NCBI RefSeq assembly: GCF_024362695.1
Contig: NC_065424.1
Location: 470,786 to 534,785 of the forward strand
Reading direction: 5' to 3'
DNA from: Pectinophora gossypiella
Lineage: Eukaryota; Arthropoda; Insecta; Lepidoptera; Gelechiidae
DNA: 64,000 bases
Shown here in pieces: positions 20,530 through 30,905 of this stretch. A model generated the notes under the pieces. The model was not told where the DNA came from, made no database searches, and saw only the letters and a program-made list of their open reading frames with translations. The position numbers and the translations under genes are program-made. The stretch's first letter is position 1; every line of letters begins with the position of its first letter.

Positions 20530-20905
20530 CGATATAGGTTTTATGAGAAGAAAACACATACTGAAAATGCAAGAACAATGTTTCCCGCTGACTGGAAAAG
20601 ATTTAAGAAGTATCGCCTATTACTTTGCTGAACAGTTAAAACTCAACCATTCATTTAATAAAGACAAAGAAAAAGCAAGTTACGTCTGGCTCAAGTCATT
20701 CTTAAAAAGAAATCCAGGAATAAGAGTCCGAAAAATCGGAAGGTGTTTCTTTGGCTCGCTGCGAAGCATTGAACCGAGAGGAAGTTGATGCTTATTACGA
20801 TATTCTTTATCAACTGCTGGAAGAGTACGAATTATTTGAAAAGCTATCTTATATGTTTAACATGGATGAATCTGGGTTTCAATTGAATAACCGACCAGGT
20901 CATGT
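20530..20905 (+). pseudogene. pogo/Tigger-like transposase N-terminal fragment (CENP-B HTH)
   Basis: Reads CFPLTGKDLRSIAYYFAEQL, YVWLKSFLKRNPGIRVRK, then after a one-base shift near 20745 VSLARCEALNREEVDAYYDI and FNMDESGFQLNNRPG. The first part is the CENP-B-type helix-turn-helix; MDESG holds the first catalytic aspartate of DDE_1 transposases. It stops at a palindromic insertion at 20915, and the rest of the enzyme is missing. Confidence 0.72.
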
Positions 20906-20914
20906 CAGTAGGAT

Positions 20915-21030
20915 GTTATTGGGCATTCTAGACCATCTTCGTTCAGTCGGATCGCTCGAGCGCCAACGCGCTATCGCTCGCGCTCTCGCGAATCCCTTCA
21001 CTTCGATGGTCTAGAAATACCCAATAACAT
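20915..21030. mobile_element. GC-rich palindromic element ending the pogo fragment
   Basis: GATGTTATTGGGCATTCTAG opens and CTAGAAATACCCAATAACAT closes the element; the inner part (CGGATCGCTCGAGCG, CGCTATCGCTCGCGCTCTCG) is GC-rich. The inverted ends of about 26 bp point to a MITE. CGATGTTATTG also occurs at the edge of the 25320 repeat. Confidence 0.65.
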
Positions 21031-21135
21031 CGAGTGTGGTTCCTAATATTACGATCAAATCGGTTAGCAACTACAACACTCACCAGTATAGCACGAGTCG
21101 ATTTCACATCACAATTTTTTGACTCTAGATTTTTG
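21030..21135 (-). repeat. Repeat shared with 25325-25515, inverted
   Basis: GTTCCTAATATTACGATCAA through TCACATCACAATTTTTTGAC is the reverse complement of a unit found twice in tandem at about 25320-25420 and 25433-25515 (ACTCAAAAAATTGTGATGTG ...). No coding content. Confidence 0.8.
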
Positions 21136-21224
21136 TCTGTCCTGGCATTCTAGACCACTTTATCGTTAACTAGACGGTGAATATGAGTGCGCTTTGTTGT
21201 ATTAATCTACATTTAATTCGATTC

Positions 21225-21605
21225 CTAATATCGAGAAAAGAAACAACCGATTTATATATGGTGATAATGAATTAATTGAAATACCTGAAGGAGCATACGA
21301 GCTACAAGACATAAATAATTACTTGAAGGAGAAAATAAAAGCATAAGCCTTTAATATGCAGTGTAATAATAATACTCTACAAACCTCAATCTTTTGTACA
21401 AAAGATATACATTTTGATAAAGAAAATTTGATTGGTAAGTTGCTAGGATTTGGAGCACACGAGTCTACCTCAATTCTACTTACTTTCCGTACGAAAATAT
21501 AAATGTTGATTTTGCCGGTTATAAAATTGCTTTATTATATGAACAATATGTGAGATTTCAACAGTCTTATTACGGACGGCGAGCAGATCCTTTGTTAAAA
21601 AAATC
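21225..21605 (+). pseudogene. Maverick/Polinton capsid-like fragments (minor then major capsid protein)
   Basis: The first stretch reads RFIYGDNELIEIPEGAYELQ, DINNYLKEKIKA and, after a stop, NNNTLQTSIFC, FDKENLIGKLLGFG, the pattern of the Polinton minor capsid (penton-like) protein N-terminus. The second (about 21505-21600) reads GYKIALLYEQYVRFQQSYYG and RADPLL, like a segment of the major capsid protein. Both are short and broken, with stops between. The assignment is from memory of these families and the second part is less certain. Confidence 0.5.
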
Positions 21606-21629
21606 ACCGAAAATTTACACATTTCTGAC

Positions 21630-22720
21630 ATAACAGAAGAATTGCCAAGGAATTCACCACATTACAATAAATTATGTAAAATCCAACCACTCATTGAGTT
21701 TTTGAATGTGACTTTTGGAGAGGCATGTAACCAATCATCGAACCAATCTATTGATGAATCAATGGTTAGATTCAAAGGCAAAAGCTCTATGAAACAGTAT
21801 ATGCCAAAGAAGCCCATAAAGAGAGGCTACAAATCTTGGGCGAGGTGTGATGCGAAAACGGGATTTCTCTACCAATTTCAAATTTACACTGGAAAAGTAG
21901 GTACATCAACTGAAGAAAATTTAGGATTTAGAGTTGTTTTAGACTTGTCTGAAAATGTACCTACCATACCTTACTGGCATTCGACATTTTTTTCACAAGT
22001 TTAGGAGTACTTGCAGCACTACTACAAAGACAAATTTATGCTGTAGCAACAATCCGAAGTAACATACAAGTAAGACACACGTCTCAATACTGGTGAGTTT
22101 ATCTTTTTATATAGCAGACCCATTTCCATAATAAAGTGGAAAGATACAAAAGACGTCTTCGTTGCCACTACAGCGTACTGTCCCAGAGAAGTAACAATTA
22201 TAAAAAGAAAACAAAAAGATGGAACAAAGAAAGATATGTTTTGTCCATTGGCAATAAAGAAGTACACTGAAAATATGGGAGGTGTAGATCTATTCGATCA
22301 CTACAGATCTTCATATCCCCTAGGAAGGAAATCAAGAAAAAATTGGCACCGACTTTTTTGGTTTTTGCTTGAATCTGCAATCATCAATGCTTACATTATG
22401 TACTTGCAAGGTCATTCCAGCAGAAGGAACACACATAGAAATTTCAGACTGCGGTTAAGTCGATCACTGATAGACTCTTTTACTAGCAGGACCAGAAGGC
22501 CTCCAGTGTTCAAAAACAAAAAAGGTGGTGTGTATGGCGTGCCTGATGAGCTTCGACTTTCAAGTGTGGGAAACCATAGCCAAGGATAAATAAATTCCGT
22601 AGATGCCGTTTCTGCAGCACTCGTGCTAAAGAAGTACGCTCCAAGTACATTTGTAGCACTTGTCAGGTGCCATTGTGTCCAGCTCCATGTTTCGAAAGGT
22701 TCCATTGTGAACAGGCATAA
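21630..22720 (+). pseudogene. piggyBac transposase 3, N-terminally truncated
   Basis: Reads LPRNSPHYNKLCKIQPLIEF, QSIDESMVRFKGKSSMKQYM (first aspartate), then with a shift near 21985 FDIFFTSLGVLAALLQRQIY where the second aspartate block FDNFFTS is altered, and MGGVDLFDHYRSSYPLGRKS (third aspartate). After another shift at 22585 the C-terminal cysteine domain reads CRFCSTRAKE, YICSTCQVPLCPAPCFERFH. About the first 200 residues are missing, replaced by Polinton DNA. CAATTAAGGG directly before TTAA (22920-22933) is a plausible right terminal end with target duplication. Confidence 0.82.
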
Positions 22721-23074
22721 AATGCATGAAAATTATTTCCCACAATTTACTAAATAAACAAGTTCTATGAGTACTGAAGGAACATATTTCCCACATAGTT
22801 TTTCTATTATTTATAAATAAAAATCTCCCAAAAACTAATACTAGTCTTCTTTATTTCCCTATGTACCTTACATAACTAACTACGATTACTATATAACTTC
22901 ACTGTGTTGCTCAGGCCCAATTAAGGGTTAAGAAACTTTAATAAAATGTTAGTATAGTAAGTATTTACATTTACTTTTAGTTTATGTAATGTGTTGGAGT
23001 TTTTTATTTTGTTTTATTTTATTTTGTTTTTTTTTTACCTAACCGATTTCTTAATTTGCCTGCGCCTGCGCCGA

Positions 23075-24525
23075 AGGTGTTGAAAAAGAAGCCTGCGAGC
23101 AAGAAGAACTGGCGGAATCGACCCCAACGCCTACTAGGTAAGATTAACATAATTATCATTAATCTTGTGTGCTTTTGAGAGAAGTTGATAGTGAGACAGT
23201 CGTGCCCATCAGTGGAACATAAAATAGGTACTTTAATATCTATCACTTTACTTTTATTTTATTCAAGATAATTTCACGCTATTTGCAAATACAACTTACA
23301 TTTCCCCTATCTCTACCCTTTTGAGATACATGCATAATTATATGTTATGTTATGAATCTTTATTAATAGTAACAAAAGTATTATAAAATAATGTAATGGG
23401 TATAATGAGCGTTCTGATTGGAAACCATAGCGCACGGCGGTAACACTTGCATCGTTTCAATATAAACATTATTGTTACAGTTCTAAAAAGAAGTCGCGGT
23501 CGAGCGCCAACGACGAGGCAGGCGCGACCGCAACGTATTCATCGAGGTATGTAACAAAACCTTATTTTCTACATATTTTGTCTACATAATCAATTTTATA
23601 AAGATGTTCAGCGTGTGTAAACATAAAAAACGAAGACAGTGTTTGCTTTTTGTGGTCAGTTACAGCTGCTTTATACCCAGCTAAATCTCATCCTGATAGT
23701 GTATCGTCATATCCTAATTTCAAATACGTTTTAAATGTAGAAGATATATCGTTTCCAGTTACTTTTTCAGACATAGCTAAATTTGAAATTGCCAACCCAA
23801 TAGATGGCTTTTTTGTTATTATTTTTAACCAACAAAACGCAGATGTAAGTTACCTACTGACGCTAAACGCAACTGTCAGTATTTGACAGGCCAGACCGAT
23901 TTGTTTGAATATTTGAATTTTGCAAAATGGATAAAGAAATTTACTTTTTCCTATGCTGAAAAACAATTATTAAAAAACAGCCATATTATAGAAAATAAGC
24001 CGACGGACGGGGCCACACTTCGCATAACAAAATGAGTCGTGGAACTCAGTAACCCAGTAGGGAATTCACTGCGAGCCCGCTTACTACGCAAAACGTAAGT
24101 TCCCAATTTATTTTCGTCATGAACACAGCTATATATAATCTAGTAAATGATTGCAATCGAAAGCTTTATCAATTTTAAATATACAAGGAATTTTCAACAT
24201 ATAAGTTAATTTATTATTAATACTTTTAGGTCAAGAATCAGCACCTCCGCAAGCTGTGGCAAAACCTGAAGCAGCGTCAAAGGGATGCCTTGACCAAAGA
24301 AAGGTATAATAATAAATAAACTTGTCCCTTTTTGCAATATTCATATTATATACTGTAATATTGATTCCATTTTTTTGAAAAAGTAGTGATATAATTAATA
24401 TTTAAATAAATATAAACTTTATTATTTACAGAGTATACAACACCGCTTGATTCTACGGATTCCGACCCAGACAAGACCCAGACCCAGACAACTATAATCC
24501 GACCACCGATCCGGCCTTGATTTAA
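23075..24525 (+). pseudogene. Spliced exons of a Myb/SANT-like transposon partner gene
   Basis: Four short stretches with good splice signals lie on the plus strand: to 23137 (donor CTAG|GTAAGA; PAPKVLKKKPASKKNWRNRP), from 23481 (acceptor TTGTTACAG) to 23548 (donor GAG|GTATGT), from 24230 (acceptor CTTTTAG) to 24302 (donor AAAG|GTATAA) and from 24432 (acceptor TTTACAG). The third reads NQHLRKLWQNLKQRQRDALT, the end of a zeste/Myb-SANT-like DNA-binding domain as found in Harbinger partner proteins. A Harbinger transposase piece lies antisense just downstream. The first half of the domain was not found, and exon linkage is uncertain. Confidence 0.4.
23641..23885 (+). pseudogene. Second Polinton DNA polymerase fragment
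   Basis: Reads CFLWSVTAALYPAKSHPDSV, SSYPNFKYVLNVEDISFPVT and FSDIAKFEIANPIDGFFVII, a pattern I associate with the region before the exonuclease domain of Polinton-type polymerases in arthropods. It ends in unrelated sequence with a stop at 23885. It lies inside what would be an intron of the SANT-like gene. Confidence 0.5.
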
Positions 24526-24612
24526 AAAATGTGTTGCTGTTGCAGTTTCTTGTCATTTCTTCTCCTCAACCGTAACACCTTGCGAAATGACGTAGATTTA
24601 AAAAAATCGTAG
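24520..24612 (+). repeat. Dispersed repeat shared with 60228-60303 (inverted)
   Basis: GTGTTGCTGTTGCAGTTTCT and TGTCATTTCTTCTCCTCAAC ... TTGCGAAATGACGTAG. The same sequence, reverse complemented, is at 60228-60303. It looks like the 3' end of a retroposon family; class unknown. Confidence 0.8.
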
Positions 24613-24714
24613 TTGTAAATAAGAATTAAAGTATACATTTCTCAATAACTATCTTTTATTTATAAGTACCATTATAATATTTACGTACTAATAGTGGACA
24701 CTGGACACTATCTT

Positions 24715-25065
24715 TATATGGGTGCAATCGAGAGCGCCATCTATTTCTGGTAGACCAGGCCAGCGCCCATGTCTCCTCATTTCTTGGGATAGTTCCCTGT
24801 TTGCCATAGCTTCAGCTCCTTGCGGAAACTTGATATATTGCCGGATGAGTTTGGCCAGGAGTTCAAATACAATAATTACAATAAAGAACGATTCTTGTTG
24901 AAACCTGTTTTATTTTATTTTATTAAAATCATGGTCTTCGTATGGATTACTAGCATCTCTGATATACCGCTTAGGCAAACGATTCCGCGTAGGCCAAAAT
25001 ATATCGTCATAATATTGGATATCAACAATAACTTCGTATATCGACATGCTTACTTTCGCTCGATG
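24715..25065 (-). pseudogene. Second Harbinger transposase, fragment
   Basis: On the minus strand 25060-24900 reads VDIQYYDDIFWPTRNRLPKR and YIRDASNPYEDHDF, the N-terminal block; 24840-24720 reads ELLAKLIRQYIKFPQGAEAM, RHGRWPGLPEIDGALDCTHI, containing the first catalytic aspartate (DCTHI). Stops separate the pieces. With the SANT-like exons on the opposite strand this looks like a decayed Harbinger element with the same strand layout as the intact one at 1027. Confidence 0.62.
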
Positions 25066-25084
25066 CACTGTTTGTTGCGTTGAA

Positions 25085-25320
25085 ACTGCTACTCAAGTCG
25101 TGCTCGAGCCGCACTTGACTTTGACAGCTCAAAATACGTACTTGAGCTTCGTCTTGAGTGCCGAGTTTGGTTTATTAATATGAACGTTTTTGACAACTCT
25201 CAGCTGAGAGCGAGTGTGACATTAGTGAGTCAAGTCCAATTTATTAATAAGAACAGATACTTGAGATCAATCTTGAGTTGACACTCGGAACTCGAGATTG
25301 GTTTATTAATACGGGCCAAC
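25085..25320. repeat. Palindromic repeat cluster
   Basis: TTGGTTTATTAATA-like motifs recur (25167, 25237, 25299) together with CTTGAGTGCCGAG / CTTGAGTTGACACTCGG in both orientations. This is a set of nested inverted repeats without coding capacity, probably a MITE. Confidence 0.55.
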
Positions 25321-25530
25321 GACTCAAAAAATTGTGATGTGAAATCGACTCGTGCTATACTGTTGAGTGTTGTAGTTGCTAACCGATTGATCGTAATATT
25401 AGGAACTAGAATGCCAAGACAAAAATCTAGACTCAAAAAATTGTGATGTGAAATCGACTCGTGCTATACTGGTGAGTGTTGTAGTTGCTAACCGATTGAT
25501 CGTAATATTAGGAACCACACTCGATGTTAT
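25320..25530 (+). repeat. Tandem pair of the 21030-21135 repeat
   Basis: ACTCAAAAAATTGTGATGTG through GATCGTAATATTAGGAAC occurs twice in a row and once inverted at 21030-21135. The second copy ends CGATGTTATTG, the edge of the palindrome at 20915. Confidence 0.8.
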
Positions 25531-26389
25531 TGTTGCGTGTTATAATGCTGAGGGAGTATTTCTTCCACCCGCATGCATTATGAAAGGTAAGTAAATAAGA
25601 AACAAGAGTGAAAGCACAATCCACACTAGCGAAGAACATCCAGTATTAGACATCCCTATTACCAGACTAGAAAAACCGCATTTCCGCCCAAATATTTGTA
25701 AATTCATTTCGGGATGACATAATTAATTTCTTTAAGCATTTTGTGAGACCCCTTTATGTCCAACATGGAGTTTGGCTTTCCGATTTTCAGTACTTACCTG
25801 AACTAACCACATGTTTGCAAGAAATCTTCAAAAGCTCAGCATGTGACTTGGTATTGTTTCAAAAACTGACAATCGAATTATTCGAATGATTTTTGTTTTA
25901 CCTTAGTGAACGTAACATCTCACGCTTTCTTTCGTTTTTGAATTCGCAAATGAGGAATATTTTACAGTAAAGTTATTAAGTTTGTTAGGTTTTTGTTGTA
26001 GTCGTGCGTGATATTGTTTGTGGTTTTGATTAAACTACTACTACGTAGTCAACCTAATAAAGCTACTAGCTGGACTTATGACCGGTATAGTCTATCAATA
26101 AATAATAATCATACCATCAAAATTCATACAAAGTATTATTTTATGGTATTTTTTTTCCTAATTTTGTATATGATAGTCATTAACGGTTTGCCTCTTTTGA
26201 TTATTAAATTGCTGTTTCGGCTCTGTTCAGCTAGTTAACTTAACCTACCATTGTAGTGGTCGGTGATAATAAATGAAATAAAATAAATAAATAATTAATG
26301 TTGGAACTTAAGAATTAAAGTAAAGTGATTAAGATACATAAATATTTATAACTGAATTAATTAGTGAAAGTGAGTGATTCCTCAAAAAA
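25531..26389. other. No gene recognised
   Basis: AT-rich. A piece at 25650-25870 reads KAFCETPLCPTWSLA-like broken frames without an assignable domain. Nothing else supported. Confidence 0.4.
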
Positions 26390-27783
26390 ATGGCCAAAAA
26401 GCCTTCGGACATAAGAAAGAAAAAATCCTTATTGAATAAAAGGAACCACCCTTCGATTTTGAACATCCTTCCAACTGTCTCTGAGAATGAGTATAAAAAC
26501 CAACTTCAATAAGACCGCTGTAGATCTTTTTAAGAGAGCCGACGATTACGCATATGCACCAGAACAGGCCACAGTAGTTCCCAAAGTTGATTGGGAAGAT
26601 GAAGTCATCTATCGATTCCAGGATGCCATCAGTGTAGATCAATCTTATCGAACACATTCCACCCAACGTTCCATACTTATCAGATTCATCAACTTTTATT
26701 GCAACGGGGATGTTCCTATTGGCTTTAGAGCCTTCGATATTATCGCCGCCGCAATCTTCATAATGCCTACCGAGGACGCGATGTCGGCGGAGGACCTCTT
26801 GTTTAATGTTCCCGACAAAGGACCGACCGAGATGCAACTCTTCTTCATCTCTCCATTAAATGCTCCAGGGGAAGAGTCAAAAAAGGATCCTAGAGTAGCA
26901 AGTGCTCTCAATGTCATATCAAGCTATGGAGATCTCATCAAAGTCGACACGGACATTCAGGAAGTAGATAGACCCCTACCCGGCCCCTCTCAGAGAAATG
27001 TGGGCTCAAATCCCCTGATTCACAATTATACTAAGACTGAATGTGAGAGTTTCTTAACTCAGGCCCGGAGTACATTAGAGGACACCGACGCAAACGAGGC
27101 TCAAGGACTTGGTTTAATACAATTCCGGAGAGTGGTCAGTTATCTGGCGCTAACATTTCTAAGATGTATAGTCAAGGACGGAACCCAGATGGCTTCTGCA
27201 TTCTCCAAGACACAGTACAGAAGGAACCTGTTATCACTCATCTTCGATCAAGTGAGAGAAGGCGCCTACTCTCCTCCGTGTCGAATGGCCATCACCAAAG
27301 CTGTGGACGCCATGTTGAAGAATCACAAGGGTCCGAGAACCCTCTTTGCTTTCATTGTATCCAAGTGGATGGAGTTTGATAGATGGTACCGTAATAACCT
27401 TCTTAAAAACTTATCTTCGAAAGACTAAAATACAAATGGCTTACCCATGGGCCTGAATAATAGATGACTCATACTTAATGGAGTATTCCGCGAGGAAGAA
27501 CTTTCATTTATGCGTGATGCTGGCAGGAATCATCGAGATTGCTCAAGACAACGTGGGGGTGTGGGAGGCAACTTGGGTAAAAACTCGGATGGCTGAAGTT
27601 GACGATATCAAATATATCTCGCAAGCATTCTGCAATAAGTTCAGTCTCAAACTGAAGGATATGAACGCTGTAGAGACATCAAGAGGAATCTTAGACGAGG
27701 CTAAGAGATTAAAAATGCAATCGGCGAAGGAACAAATAGCGGCCAGATCAGCAGAGGACACTTTCTCTGAGAATGAGTATTAA
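26390..27783 (+). pseudogene. Nucleoprotein-like gene of an endogenised negative-strand RNA virus, broken in three frames
   Basis: Three consecutive frames on one strand add up to about 450 residues: a lysine-rich opening from ATG 26390, the main frame 26487-27428 (313 codons) and a C-terminal frame 27478-27783. The main part has an alpha-helical, cysteine-poor composition and blocks such as FRRVVSYLALTFLRCIVKDG and TLFAFIVSKWMEFDRWYR; the last part includes SQAFCNKFSLKL. Length and character resemble nucleoproteins of unsegmented negative-strand RNA viruses, which are often endogenised in insects. I cannot name the family and no exact homologue was recalled. Both frame changes and the stops at 27426-27428 and 27781-27783 show it cannot make one full protein. 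A 17-nt direct repeat (TCTCTGAGAATGAGTAT) lies near each end. Confidence 0.5.
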
Positions 27784-27844
27784 ACAATAGAAAATAAGAC
27801 AACATTGCCATCTATGGGACCTCATTTTTTTATCTTTTATCTTT

Positions 27845-28011
27845 TTTTATCTTACATATGGGAGCATATAAAATCGACGGACAAATTGTCCGTTATATGT
27901 AATTTGTGCTCAATATCATTTAATTTTTTTGGCAACACAAGTAACCTTCGTGATCATTTAAAAAGAAAACACATTGAATCAGTGGCCACCATACCAAGTA
28001 CGACTGAATGA
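27845..28011 (+). pseudogene. BED zinc-finger fragment (hAT-type transposase N-terminus)
   Basis: Reads WEHIKSTDKLSVICNLCSIS, FNFFGNTSNLRDHLKRKHIE: the CxxC ... HxxxxH signature and the GNTSNLRDHL block define a BED finger. hAT transposases commonly start with this domain. Nothing of the catalytic domain follows; after 28011 the DNA is low-complexity ATTCGAAT repeats (28015-28125). Confidence 0.7.
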
Positions 28012-28366
28012 TCCAAATTCATTCGAATGTATCGGATTTATTCGAATGATTTTTTTCCATTCGAATAATTCGAATAGCCCTTGCCCGCAATCGAATAATT
28101 CGAATACACGTCCATTCGAATATATCATTCACATTCGCCCACTACGGACGATGAAAGTATCGAAGAATTGGCTAGCACAATGAACCGAAGACACCATCAC
28201 ACAGTCAGAACTAAACCATTTACTTGGAAAGTTATTGCTAAACATATCGGAACGAAACGACTGTATTACCATATCATTTATATCTCAACCTCCCGCCCCC
28301 GCTGCCGTCGACTCCCGCGCTCAGCGCTAGATTACCTACTTTCGTCCTGCGTAATTTTATGAACGG

Positions 28367-28480
28367 CCTCTTAATAATTAAATATTTGATTGTGTTAAAA
28401 ACACATACGCAAACAAATCAGTAAGAGATCATGCGTTGTATGTTTTGATGAAATGAGTATGATAAAATCGATTAAAAATA
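28367..28480 (+). repeat. Repeat shared with 35385-35490
   Basis: AAATATTTGATTGTGTTAAA through GTAAGAGATCATGCGTTGTA and TTTTGATGAAATGAGTAT is repeated with about 90% identity at 35385-35490. Further downstream, GGAAGTATAGTCGAGTCTGT (28549) has relatives at 34868 and 36019. These are probably pieces of one LTR element. Confidence 0.75.
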
Positions 28481-28908
28481 TTTGAACAAATTCAACTTTT
28501 CTATTTCACTTTAACTTTTCCTCTTCATTCTTGTTTGTGATAAATAGGAAGTATAGTCGAGTCTGTGATCAATACATTATTTGATTGAAGGTTTGCAATC
28601 AAAAAACATACTTTGTAATGAAGCAGCGTTATTTTTACATAAAGGTGATGAGAGAGAGTTGGCTGTTCCAATCTTACTTGGGATTGTAATTTATATCAAT
28701 GCAAACGTCACTTCTATCACCAACATCTCTCACGCGATTGGTAACTTTGAACACCAAAGGAAAGTGTTCTATATACGGTCTCCAAGCCACCCAGTACTGT
28801 GCTCGCTATTGAGCAACTTACGACAAGCTGTAGTGCTTTTGGCTAAAGCCAACACCCCGCGTGAGTTAGGGAATCTACTTCCTCATCATCATGATGTCAA
28901 CTTTACAT

Positions 28909-29330
28909 GTAAGAACTAAGCGAAGCTAGATTAAGAAATTGTATGTTGTTGCGATTACCTAAGATTTTAGATGTAAACAATTTATTATTGCATTAGGTTA
29001 GTATATAAACATAAGTAACTAGCTCTAAGATGTTCTTTACACTACGTTCTCTTGAATAAACCTATCGTATCTCCCGGAGTCTGTGTCTCAATTATCAACA
29101 CCTTAATTGGCGCAGCCGGTTGAGCCGTTCCAGTAAAATCCGTCGTCGTGGTCGTGGTCGTAACGCTATCCGCCAGGCAGAAGAAATTTTGTAGACGCCA
29201 TGACGATGCAGGAGATGCCGACGAAACAGAGTTACGTGTGTTTCGAAGCTTCGGGAACTGACAACGAACCTTATAAATTTATTGAGGTGATAACACGACG
29301 CAGCTTCGAGACGCAACATCAAGAGTAACC
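28909..29330 (+). mobile_element. LTR (28909-29098), primer-binding site and leader of an LTR retrotransposon
   Basis: The stretch TGTAAGAACTAAGCG ... TTATCAACA begins TG and ends CA, contains TATAAACATAAGT and AATAAACC (polyadenylation-like), and is followed by TTGGCGCAGCCGGTTG at about 29105, a primer-binding-site-like sequence. The upstream frame (28581-28919) ends 10 bases into the LTR. No gag or pol of this element follows. The internal part continues into the tandem leader repeats at 29447. Confidence 0.6.
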
Positions 29331-29446
29331 AGAGTGAAGATCCACGGAATGGGCATCAGGAGTACGTGGGTTATGTGAGTAGTATTTTGCCACTCTTCCC
29401 TCCCCGTCCCTTTCCGTTTAGTAGGGTAACGTAATATATCGTGAGA

Positions 29447-29885
29447 GAGAGACTCCGCTTTCAAACCATATAATACACAACTTAAATCCATTTTATTACC
29501 ACATAAGACACTCCGCTGAACTGGTAATTTATTTGATATATCTTCATATTTGTATTTATAAGTGTTAATTGTGTGTGCAAAAAAAAAAAAAAAAAACATT
29601 CATAGGAATTAATTGTAGGGATAGGATTGATTAAGCAAACTTGTAGGGAACTGTATTATACTGTATACAAGGACACCTCGCTTTGGTACTGTATAATACA
29701 CAAAAATAATCCATTCCATTACTACGAAAGACAACCGCGCTTGACTGGTAATTTAATAGAAAACGTAGAAATTCATAGGGACCGTATCATATTGAATAAA
29801 AGGACACCTCGCTTTTTGTTCTCTATAATACACAATAAAAATCAATTTTGTTGCCACGAAAGACACCTCCCTCGATTGGTAACTT
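29447..29885 (+). repeat. Degenerate tandem repeat, about 110-200 bp units
   Basis: Three related units share TATAATACACAA, ACTGGTAATTTA and GGACACCTCGCTTT (29460, 29665, 29800). The position after an LTR and primer-binding site suggests a repeated 5' leader of the retrotransposon. Confidence 0.6.
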
Positions 29886-30079
29886 AATCGATATAACTTA
29901 TAAATAAATAAATAAGGAACAAATCGCTAAAAAAATATATATTTAGGGCCTTAGTATTATATACAAGGTGTCCAAAAAGAGTATCGGGTATTTGTTTTCG
30001 CGCCATATTTGAAACGGGGCGTTTAAAGGGAGCGGGGAGGGGTTCGTGGCGTCCGCCATTTTGTGGAGTTTTAGTCACG

Positions 30080-30905
30080 ATGGAACAGTACTCAGGGACG
30101 CATCGCGCATTTTGCGTACGAGCGTATTATCGTAATGGTGATTCAATAGTGACCGCTCAACGTCTCTATCGTGTGGAATATCGTACACGCCACGCGCCAA
30201 GTGACGATAGCATTAGGAAATGGATCAGGATGTTCGAGAATACAGGTGCCACAGTTAAAATTCAAAATTCTGGTCGTCCTCGTTCAGTTCGCGATGAAGA
30301 AACAATTGAAGAAGTTGAGGCGTCGGTTCGTCAAAATCCGCCTTTATCCATCCGAAAGCGAAGCCAAGCGTTGAACATCAAAAAATCGTCTTTACATTCG
30401 ATTTTAAAGAAAGACTTACATCTTAAAGCCTATAAAATTCAATTGGTTCAAGAATTGAAGAATTTTGCGAACGAAATGCTGCAGCGATTTAACAACTTTA
30501 ACAACATACCGATCAGTGACGAAGTAAATTTTCACCTGGATGGTCATGTCAATAAGCAGAATTGTCGGTACTGGGCAGTTTAGAATCCGAGACGAAATCA
30601 TGAACGACCCCTGCATAGCCCAAAGGTCGTTGTTTGGGCCGCTATGTCTGCTAAAGGCATAATTGGTCTTTATTTTCATGAAGATCAACGAGGCCGAGCA
30701 ATTAATGTGAATAGTGACCGTTATTGCGATATGTTGCGAAATTTTTTGGTCCCAGAGTTGCAGGAGTTTGCAGGTTTCAAATCAAGAACGTGGTTCCAGC
30801 AAGATGGGGCCACTTGCCATACCTCAAATGACTCAATGGAAGTTGTTAACGAATTATTCCCTAATAAAGTCATTTCCCATATTCAAAACACTGCAACCAC
30901 ATAAG
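30080..30905 (+). pseudogene. DUF4817-type Tc1/mariner relative transposase, truncated
   Basis: ATG 30080 opens MEQYSGTHRAFCVRAYYRNG, then VEYRTRHAPSDDSIRKWIRM and NSGRPRSVRDEETIEE (DUF4817 helix-turn-helix), RKRSQALNIKKSSLHSILKK, then DEVNFHLDGHVNKQNCRYW. After a TAG near 30583 it continues as VVVWAAMSAKGIIGLYFHED and WFQQDGATCHTSNDSMEVVN with the second aspartate. The final WPPRSPDxxPxDF block is missing: the sequence switches to gypsy at about 30900. A left end with GGTGTCCAAAAAGAGTATC at 29968 is plausible. Confidence 0.78.

Noticed and set aside
24820..25083. A plus-strand 87-codon gene
   Set aside because: The opposite strand encodes recognisable Harbinger transposase blocks; the plus frame has none.
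26382..26837. A 151-codon minus-strand gene
   Set aside because: Antisense to the nucleoprotein-like frame and without any domain.
28581..28919. A 112-codon gene upstream of the LTR
   Set aside because: Open but without a recognised domain; it shares repeats with other LTR debris, so it was not called as a gene.
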